NCBI RefSeq assembly: GCF_004117935.1
Contig: NZ_SDOY01000144.1
Location: 62,001 to 126,000, forward strand
Source of the DNA: Streptomyces roseicoloratus
GTDB taxonomy: Bacteria; Actinomycetota; Actinomycetes; Streptomycetales; Streptomycetaceae
DNA length: 64,000 bases
Direction of reading: 5' to 3'
Shown here: one piece after another, positions 58,422 to 64,000 of the stretch
How the letters are laid out: each line of letters starts with the position of its first letter
Position numbering within the stretch: position 1 is the first letter of the stretch
Notes under the pieces: generated by a model
Seen by the model: the letters and a program-made list of their open reading frames with translations, nothing else
Told to the model about the DNA's origin: nothing
Databases searched by the model: none
Made by a program: the position numbers and the translations under genes

Positions 58422-59282
58422 ATGGAACACATCGTCAACACCGGGCAGGCGCAGGCGTGGAACGGCCCGGAAGGCCGCCACTGGGCCGCCCATCAGGACC
58501 GCTGGGACGCCGTGAACGACGGCTTCAACAAGCTGCTGCTCGACGCCGTCGGCCTCGCCCACAACGCCCAGGTACTCGACATCGGCTGCGGAGCCGGCCG
58601 GACTACCCGCCTCGCTGCCCGCCTTGCTCCGGCCGGGCGGGCTGTGGGTCTGGACCTCTCCGGGCCGATGCTCGACCGCGCCCGGGCCACCGCCCGCGAC
58701 GAGGGCGTCGCCAACGTCGAATTCCTGCAGGGTGACGCGCAGGTGCACCCCCTTTACCCGGATACGTTCGACGCGGCCATCAGCCGGTACGGCGTGATGT
58801 TCTTCGCCGATCCCTCCGCGGCTTTCGCCAACCTCGGCCGCGCGCTTCGGCCGCACGGGCGCCTCGCGTTCGTCTGCCCGGCAGAGCCGGAGGGGAACGA
58901 GTGGATCACGGCTATGACGTCGCTGCGCGGCATCCTTCCGGTCGGCGATTTCGGCACGCCGGGCGCGGGCATGTTCTCGCTGTCCGATCCCGACCGCATC
59001 ACCGGGATTCTCTCCGCCGCCGGGTTCGCGGACATCCGCATCGAGCACGTGACGGCGTACGGGCACTGGGGCGAGCGCGCCGAGGACGCTGCGGCGTTCC
59101 TCCTGGACTCCGGCCCCGGTCGCCATCTGCTCGACCAGGTGGATGCCGACGTACAGGCCCAGGCTCGAAGCGCCCTGCAAGACGTGCTGCGACTGCACGA
59201 AACAGAGGGCCGGGTGGCGCTTCGGAGCACGGCATGGCTGGTGACCGCGCGTCGACAGGCCGGAACACCGGCCGGGGCCTGA
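58422..59282 (+). CDS. Class I SAM-dependent methyltransferase
   Basis: A 286-aa Rossmann methyltransferase: MEHIVNTGQAQAWNGPEGRH at the N-terminus, motif I VLDIGCGAGRTTRLAARL, AVGLDLSGPMLDRA, SRYGVMFFADPSAAFANLGR. It resembles the UbiE-like enzymes often seen beside TetR regulators. GAGG lies upstream of ATG 58422. Its substrate is unknown; a drug or toxin inducing the TetR is a reasonable guess. Confidence 0.9.
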   Translation: MEHIVNTGQAQAWNGPEGRHWAAHQDRWDAVNDGFNKLLLDAVGLAHNAQVLDIGCGAGRTTRLAARLAPAGRAVGLDLSGPMLDRARATARDEGVANVEFLQGDAQVHPLYPDTFDAAISRYGVMFFADPSAAFANLGRALRPHGRLAFVCPAEPEGNEWITAMTSLRGILPVGDFGTPGAGMFSLSDPDRITGILSAAGFADIRIEHVTAYGHWGERAEDAAAFLLDSGPGRHLLDQVDADVQAQARSALQDVLRLHETEGRVALRSTAWLVTARRQAGTPAGA

Positions 59283-59408
59283 TCGAGGATCCGGCGTCCC
59301 TGAGGGTTCAGCTGTGCGGCCGGCAGGTCCTTGGTCCCCGCGTTCGTCGCGTCGCTCGCGGGGCTCAGAGGTTGATCCCCCTTTGCGTGATACGAGCTCG
59401 AGGGACTG

Positions 59409-59497
59409 TAGGACCGGGCGAACAGCGTAGGTACGTCGGCGGCCGGGGGAGGTACCGCTCGTTGTTTCCTACGTGGCAGGGGGATCGCCCGGTCCTA
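59409..59497. mobile_element. MITE-like element with 13-bp perfect terminal inverted repeats
   Basis: TAGGACCGGGCGA at 59409-59421 and its exact complement TCGCCCGGTCCTA at 59485-59497 bound an 89-bp unit. Internally CGTAGG pairs with CCTACG, making a nested hairpin. No obvious target duplication is seen. It could instead be a structured RNA or large terminator for the methyltransferase gene. Confidence 0.4.
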
Positions 59498-59591
59498 GCT
59501 GTTGGAGCTTGATTCCCGTGCCGCTGGGTTCCAAGCCGCGAGAAGAATTCTGCCCCGACGCGCGGGGTCGGCCAAGCGAATCGGATTGCGT

Positions 59592-59753
59592 TCACACGCG
59601 ATGGCGCGATAACGCCAAAGGCGTGGGCAGGCGCCGGTCCCGCCGGAACACGTCCCACAACTCGTCCGGCATCAGACGCTCGACGAGACTCGCCGTGTTC
59701 GGGACAGTGAAAACGATTCGCCCGGAAGAAGAGATGTCTGACTGACATGACAT
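59592..59753 (-). pseudogene. Possible IS5-like transposase N-terminal fragment
   Basis: The stretch SLVERLMPDELWDVFRR resembles the N-terminus of IS5-type transposases (LVERLVPDELWELF). Translation then departs into unrelated sequence and stops after about 20 residues. Support is one short similarity judged by eye. Confidence 0.3.
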
Positions 59754-59887
59754 CGCTCCACTGCCAGAGGCCGTTTGGGTGATGGAGTTGTCGGCACCCG
59801 CGGCCACCTCGCGTAGCCTCGTCACCAGAGGGGCACCGACAGCTATTCCGCCACCGCGTCGCCGGTCGCGGTGTGAAGGGGTGCTGG

Positions 59888-61174
59888 ATGTCGATGACGA
59901 GTCGGCGTGATCTGTTGGCGAGATCTGCGGGAGTGGTGGCGGTCGCCCTCGTGCCCGGCTCCGGCGTGGCAAGCGTGCCCACACCACAGGAACTGCCGGT
60001 CACTACGCCCGATGGGGGCGTGGACTGGGACGCCTTGCGAGCGCAGTTTCGTCTGGAGCCGGGATGGGCGAATCTCGCGTTGTTCTACCTGGCCTCGCAT
60101 CCGAAGGTCGTACGTGATGCGGTGGATCATCTGAGTGCGCAGGTCGATGCCAATCCTCTGTCGGTACCCACGGGGTTGGCGCTGCCCGACGGTCCGACTG
60201 GATGGCCCCGGGTTCGCCAGTCGCTCGCGACCTATCTGGGAGGCCGGGCCGACGACATCGCGATGACGGCGAGCACGAGTATCGGGCTGGGTGTCGTCTA
60301 CAACGGCGTCGTGACCCGTCCGGGACAAGAGTTCCTGTTGACGGAGCACGACCATAACGCCCATCGCACCGCCGCTCGGTTGGCCGCCGAAAAGCATGGC
60401 AACAGGGTGCGGCTGGTCTCCTGGTTCGCCGATCCGGCCACCGCGACGGCCGACGGCATCGCAGCGGCGGTCGGCGAGGCGCTACGCCCGAACACCAGAA
60501 TCGTGGGGATCACCTGGGTGCAGTCCAGCACGGGGCTTCGGATGCCCGTGCGTGCGGTGGCCGAGGTGGTGCGCCGGGCCAATGAAGGACGCAGTCCTGC
60601 CGACCGGTGCCTGCTGGTCGTCGACGGCGTGCACGGGCTGGCGGCAGTCGACGAGGATGCCGCCCGCCTGGGCGCGGACGTGGTGGTCGCCGGAACGCAC
60701 AAATGGCTCTTCGGTCCAAGGGGCACGGGGCTGGTCTGGGTGGCGCCGGATGTCCTCGAGCAGCTGCGGCCCACGTTCGTGAGCTTCATCAGTGGCGGGG
60801 GAGCAGCGCCCCTGTCGCCCGGCGGGTTTCTGGCGTTCGAGCATGCCTTCGCCCTGCCCGTGGCAGTGGCGCTGCATGAGCAGCTGGGCCGAGCACGCGT
60901 TGCCACCCGCATCACACAGCTGTCGACCCGGGCGAAACAAGGACTGAGCCGCATCCGCGGGGTCACCGTGCACACTCCCGCCGACCCGGAGCTGTCAGCG
61001 GGTATCACCTGCTTCAGCGTGGCAGGCCACACCCATCAGCAGGTCGTCGACCACGCCGCCGCCGCCCGCGTGCGGCTGTCCACCTTGACCTACACCCGCA
61101 TCGGCACCGCCGTCATCAACACCCCAGCAGAGATCGACACCGCACTCAACAGTGTGGCTGACATCACCCGCTGA
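59888..61174 (+). CDS. Tat-exported class V aminotransferase-fold PLP enzyme
   Basis: A 428-aa protein. The N-terminus MSMTSRRDLLARSAGVVAVA is a twin-arginine signal. The catalytic domain is class V (cysteine desulfurase / isopenicillin epimerase / EgtE-like): LFYLASHPKVVRDAVDHL, TEHDHNAHRTAARLAAE, VQSSTGLRMPVRAVAEVV, CLLVVDGVHGLAAVD (PLP Asp), GTHKWLFGPRGTGLV with the PLP Lys. An exported PLP enzyme is uncommon because the cofactor must be inserted before Tat transport. ATG 59888 follows AAGGGG. Reaction unknown; C-S lyase or racemase-type chemistry are options. Confidence 0.88.
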   Translation: MSMTSRRDLLARSAGVVAVALVPGSGVASVPTPQELPVTTPDGGVDWDALRAQFRLEPGWANLALFYLASHPKVVRDAVDHLSAQVDANPLSVPTGLALPDGPTGWPRVRQSLATYLGGRADDIAMTASTSIGLGVVYNGVVTRPGQEFLLTEHDHNAHRTAARLAAEKHGNRVRLVSWFADPATATADGIAAAVGEALRPNTRIVGITWVQSSTGLRMPVRAVAEVVRRANEGRSPADRCLLVVDGVHGLAAVDEDAARLGADVVVAGTHKWLFGPRGTGLVWVAPDVLEQLRPTFVSFISGGGAAPLSPGGFLAFEHAFALPVAVALHEQLGRARVATRITQLSTRAKQGLSRIRGVTVHTPADPELSAGITCFSVAGHTHQQVVDHAAAARVRLSTLTYTRIGTAVINTPAEIDTALNSVADITR

Positions 61175-61263
61175 CAGCCGTGTTGGGCGTCGCTGGGGCG
61201 TTCGGCAGAGATCAGGTTGGGCTCGCCGATGACTGCCGGGCCGGCCCGATGCACCGCCGTACG

Positions 61264-62181
61264 TCAGTGGTGATCGCCGCTTGCCACATTGAGACGCTTG
61301 GTGAAGGTCTTCCCCGCGTCCTGGGACTCGTAGATCCCGTCCTGGGTGGCCGCGAGGATGTGCCGCTCGTCGACGGCGGTCAGGGCCTGGGGCTGTCCTC
61401 CGGGCACGGTCGCCGTCTTCTTCCAGGTGGCGCCGCCGTCCGAACTGATGCTCAGAGCGCCGGTGAAGTCGACGCCGAACAACGCGCTCGGCGATCCCCA
61501 GGACAGGTACTCCATCCCCGCTCCCTCGCCGGGTCCGAAGGTTGCACCTCCGTCCGTGCTCCGCGCAACGCCCTCCGCCGTGGTGGCGACAACCTGGCTC
61601 GGGTCCGCCGGATTGACCGCGAAATCAAGAGCCTGCAACTGGGCACGGTTCTGCCAGCTCGTGCCGTCCTTGCTCACCCGCAGTAGACCGCGTGTGCTGT
61701 CGTATCCGTAGATGACGCCTTGGGCGTGGTCCAGGCTGTGGAAGTCCGCCTCGCCCTGGAGCGAGGCACTCTTCCACGACCTTCCGGCATCGGTGCTCTT
61801 GATCAGCCCGTGGTCGGCCGGCTGATCGCTGTCGGGGGCCGGGTGGCCGCTGGCCAGGAAGGTCTTGGCGCCGGCCACGGTGAAGCCCATGAAGTCGTCC
61901 TTGCTGTCTCCGACCAGCTGCGGGCTCCCAGCGCCATCCGGAGTGAAGATTCCTTCGTGGGTGGCCACGTAGAGCCTGCCGTCTTCCGGGTCGACCCCCA
62001 GTCCGTGAATGTGGCTGTGCAGGGCCGGGGCCGACTTGACGCCATCACTCCCGGCAGCAGCGCCTTCGGAGGTGGTCCCGTCACCACAGGCGGCAAGGAG
62101 GAGGGCACCCGCAGCAGCGGAGCCTACGGCGAAGAGTGAGCGGGTGCGCGGTCGGCGGAACGGATTCGTGAAGGAAGGCAT
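61264..62181 (-). CDS. Beta-propeller lipoprotein (Asp-box / F510_1955-like glycosylhydrolase family)
   Basis: A 305-aa protein with lipobox AGALLLAACGDG. The body is made of repeats with Asp-box motifs, e.g. KSTDAGRSWKSAS, RVSKDGTSWQN, RSTDGGATFGP, SISSDGGATWKKT and ESQDAGKTFTKR, typical of BNR/YCF48-like propellers. The entry HSHIHGLGVDPEDGRLYVA is characteristic of a family annotated in actinobacteria as F510_1955-type. GAGGT lies upstream of ATG 62181. It is followed upstream by an LRI-type small protein, linking it to the metal gene group. Confidence 0.85.
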   Translation of the reverse strand: MPSFTNPFRRPRTRSLFAVGSAAAGALLLAACGDGTTSEGAAAGSDGVKSAPALHSHIHGLGVDPEDGRLYVATHEGIFTPDGAGSPQLVGDSKDDFMGFTVAGAKTFLASGHPAPDSDQPADHGLIKSTDAGRSWKSASLQGEADFHSLDHAQGVIYGYDSTRGLLRVSKDGTSWQNRAQLQALDFAVNPADPSQVVATTAEGVARSTDGGATFGPGEGAGMEYLSWGSPSALFGVDFTGALSISSDGGATWKKTATVPGGQPQALTAVDERHILAATQDGIYESQDAGKTFTKRLNVASGDHH

Positions 62182-62240
62182 GAGTGAATTACCTCGTGTG
62201 TCGGTCGTACGGGGAGCCGCTGGCGGAAGCACGGGACGGT

Positions 62241-62669
62241 CTATACCCGTAGGACCGGCAACCGGGCCAGGCTGAGTACTCGCGGCAATGGGGCGGGCCG
62301 AAGCCAATGAGCGAACGCTGCCCCACTCGGAGGCGACCAGCCGGGGTGACGGGGGAGCGCAGGCCGAAGCAGTGAAGCGGCCGCCGAGCTGCTGATCGCT
62401 CCGACGCACAGTGAGGACATGTCCGAACCATTGGACGGGCTGGTGACCGTCGACGAATGGCTGTACTGAGCAGACAGCTGCGATGAGCCGTCACTCGTAG
62501 GTTCGTCGTGGGAGTGTCCCGCGCCGTGCGGGGTGGCGGACACGCCGTGGACCGGCGAGCCGTCCGCATGGCAGACGGTGTGCATGACGAGCGCGGCGAA
62601 TGCGAGCACTCCGACGAGCAGGAGGCGCCCCAGGACACCGCCTGTGCGTACGTCTCTGCTCGCGTTCAC
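62241..62669 (-). CDS. Small His-rich membrane protein, LRI-tail family (DUF6153-like)
   Basis: A 142-aa protein. The membrane segment is LLLVGVLAFAALVMHTVCHA; a His/Ser-rich stretch follows (GVSATPHGAGHSHDEPTSDG), and the C-terminus is LARLPVLRV. GTG 62669 has GGAGG six nt upstream, so unlike its relatives it is not leaderless. It precedes the beta-propeller lipoprotein gene by about 60 bp and is probably cotranscribed with it. Confidence 0.72.
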   Translation of the reverse strand: MNASRDVRTGGVLGRLLLVGVLAFAALVMHTVCHADGSPVHGVSATPHGAGHSHDEPTSDGSSQLSAQYSHSSTVTSPSNGSDMSSLCVGAISSSAAASLLRPALPRHPGWSPPSGAAFAHWLRPAPLPRVLSLARLPVLRV

Positions 62670-62884
62670 GTTCGACCTCCGCGCGGGACACTATCAACCG
62701 ACGCAGGGCGCCCTCTGTGGTGAAACCCACCATGGGACTCTGACGGCAGCCGGCCCGAGCACGTCATGGCGGGCACCTGATCACGATCAGAGATCCTCGG
62801 GAGGACGCACCCAAGATCGCGACAGTCGCGTGGCTCATGAGACTGCATGGTGCATCAGGGGGGCGAGTGACCGGTGGAGCAAGG

Positions 62885-62918
62885 AAGAGGGACGGACCCC
62901 ATGGGGTCCGCCCCTCTT
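62885..62918 (-). terminator. Terminator of the copper P-type ATPase gene
   Basis: AAGAGGG-A-CGGACCCC, loop AT, and the complement with one mismatch; located 12 bp beyond the ATPase stop codon. Confidence 0.8.
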
Positions 62919-62929
62919 TGCCTACTGGC

Positions 62930-64000
62930 TTACTTGTCGGCGGCCTGGAAGCCGCGCAGGCGGAGGCTGTTGCCGACGACGAAGACCGAGGAGAAGGCCA
63001 TCGCGGCCCCCGCGATCATCGGGTTGAGCAGTCCGGCCGCGGCGAGCGGCAGGGCGGCCACGTTGTAGGCGAAGGCCCAGAAGAGGTTCGAGCGGATCGT
63101 GCCGAGGGTCTTGCGGGAGAGCCGGATCGCGTCGGCCGCGGCCCGCAGGTCTCCCCGTACGAGGGTCAGGTCGCCGGCCTCGATGGCGGCGTCCGTGCCG
63201 GTCCCCATCGCCAGGCCCAGGTCGGCCTGGGCGAGCGCGGCGGCGTCGTTCACGCCGTCGCCGACCATCGCGACCGAACGGCCGTCCGCCTGGAGCTTCT
63301 TGACGACGTCGACCTTGTCCTGCGGCATGACCTCCGCGATGACCTCGTCGATGCCGACCTCGGCGGCGACGGCCTCGGCGACGGCCTTGTTGTCGCCGGT
63401 GAGCAGGATCGGGGTGAGCCCGAGGGCGCGCAGCCGCCGGATGGCCTCGGGGCTGGTCTCCTTGACGGCGTCGGCGACCTCCAGGACCGCGCGGGCCTCG
63501 CCGTCCCAGGCCACGGCGATGGCGGTCTTGCCGGCCTTCTCCGCGGTGTCCTTGGCGGCCTTGAGCTCCGCCGGGAGGGCCATGGCCCACTCGTCGAGGA
63601 GCTTCTCGCGGCCGACGAGGACGGCGTGTCCTTCGACGATGCCCTGGACGCCGAGGCCGGGGATGTTGGCGAAGTCCTCGGGGGTGGGGAGCGTGCCGAC
63701 CTTGGCGGCGGCGCCGGTGGCGACGGCCTGGGCGATCGGGTGCTCGGAGGAGTGCTCCAGGGCGCCCGCGAGGCGCAGGACGTCGGTCTCGTCGGTGCCT
63801 TCGGCGGTGTGGACCTTGATGAGGGTCATGCGGCCGGTGGTGACGGTGCCGGTCTTGTCGAGGACGATCGTGTCGACCTTGCGGGTGGTCTCCAGGACCT
63901 CGGGGCCCTTGATGAGGATGCCGAGCTGGGCGCCGCGGCCGGTGCCGACCATGAGGGCGGTCGGGGTGGCCAGTCCGAGGGCGCAGGGGCAGGCGATGAT
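62930..64000 (-). CDS. copA: Copper-type P1B ATPase, C-terminal part (gene continues past window)
   Basis: 357 codons are visible. The frame begins in IIACPCALGLATPTALMVG, the metal-binding CPC motif in TM6. It continues with the phosphorylation site VLDKTGTVTTGRMTL, the HP motif in SSEHPIAQAV, ATP-binding GLGVQGI, MVGDGVNDAAALAQADLGLA (hinge) and the last helix pair with NLFWAFAYNVAALPLAAAG and MAFSSVFVVGNSLRLR. The last two helices carry Asn/Tyr and Met-Ser residues of CopA-type Cu(I) exporters. The N-terminal HMA domains are outside the window. Confidence 0.93.
   Translation of the reverse strand: MIACPCALGLATPTALMVGTGRGAQLGILIKGPEVLETTRKVDTIVLDKTGTVTTGRMTLIKVHTAEGTDETDVLRLAGALEHSSEHPIAQAVATGAAAKVGTLPTPEDFANIPGLGVQGIVEGHAVLVGREKLLDEWAMALPAELKAAKDTAEKAGKTAIAVAWDGEARAVLEVADAVKETSPEAIRRLRALGLTPILLTGDNKAVAEAVAAEVGIDEVIAEVMPQDKVDVVKKLQADGRSVAMVGDGVNDAAALAQADLGLAMGTGTDAAIEAGDLTLVRGDLRAAADAIRLSRKTLGTIRSNLFWAFAYNVAALPLAAAGLLNPMIAGAAMAFSSVFVVGNSLRLRGFQAADK

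Larger units (their letters stand above)
59283..59887. other. Intergenic stretch with palindromic element and transposase remnant
   Basis: About 600 bp without an intact gene. It contains the inverted-repeat element at 59409-59497 and a faint IS5-like transposase N-terminus on the minus strand at 59592-59753. The remainder shows no frame with recognisable domains. Confidence 0.5.

Overview
The window looks like chromosomal DNA of a Streptomyces or a very close actinomycete. It has very high GC, GTG and TTG start codons, GTGA/ATGA/TGATG overlaps inside operons, a tRNA-Pro, an AICE-type integrase, Tat-exported enzymes and many actinobacterial DUF families. All identifications come from reading the sequence and translations by eye; no database was searched.

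Layout. (1) 0-10.7 kb: a mixed accessory segment with an SPFH operon behind a promoter carrying two identical dyads, an IS110 relic, a VOC protein, MerR and TetR regulators, a DUF4188 gene, a PAP2-DMT gene pair, DUF488, an unusual cytochrome P450 and DUF309. (2) 10.77-12.4 kb: tRNA-Pro(GGG) with an integrase and excisionase. (3) 12.9-18.6 kb: a MerR/methyltransferase pair, a TVP38 protein, a divergent merB/merR pair, and a TetR-controlled small membrane operon. (4) 18.2-24.7 kb: copper handling (multicopper oxidase, CopZ-like protein, SafE-cupredoxin fusion, DUF3105, cupredoxin lipoprotein) ending in a tyrosinase remnant. (5) 24.7-32.9 kb: a compact operon for only the membrane arm of complex I (nuoA-H-J-K-L-M-N). 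It carries one soluble gene that reads as a NuoB-like and NuoD-like fusion joined by a histidine-rich linker. (6) 33-43.9 kb: second-copy envelope genes (lgt, lnt, an L,D-transpeptidase), BlaI/M56 regulators, His-rich membrane proteins and a DUF305 lipoprotein. (7) 44-47.7 kb: DUF1015, MFS exporter and a cysteine-synthase-like enzyme. (8) 47.8-55.7 kb: more small His-rich proteins, an ECF sigma factor with a probable anti-sigma partner, MurJ, FemX, a cobalamin riboswitch with cbtBA, and an NlpC/P60 hydrolase. (9) 55.9-64 kb: a degenerate histidine phosphatase, a GDSL hydrolase, a TetR/methyltransferase pair, a Tat-exported PLP enzyme, a beta-propeller lipoprotein, another small His-rich protein and the C-terminal half of a copper-type P-type ATPase.

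How the parts fit. From about 15 to 64 kb the theme is metal (Cu, Hg, Co) handling at the cell envelope, mixed with spare copies of envelope-building enzymes. Three patterns tie it together. First, a small-protein family (N-terminal membrane segment, His-rich middle, C-terminus ending LRI or similar) recurs five or six times. Second, a 14-bp dyad CTAAG-N4-TTAGA lies in front of several envelope genes. Third, eight genes, many of them regulators or His-rich small proteins, have a TANNNT box exactly 6 nt before the start codon, the mark of leaderless mRNAs.

The best candidates for an undescribed system are the NADH-module-free complex I operon with its NuoB/NuoD-like fusion, and the envelope/metal regulon defined by the shared dyad.
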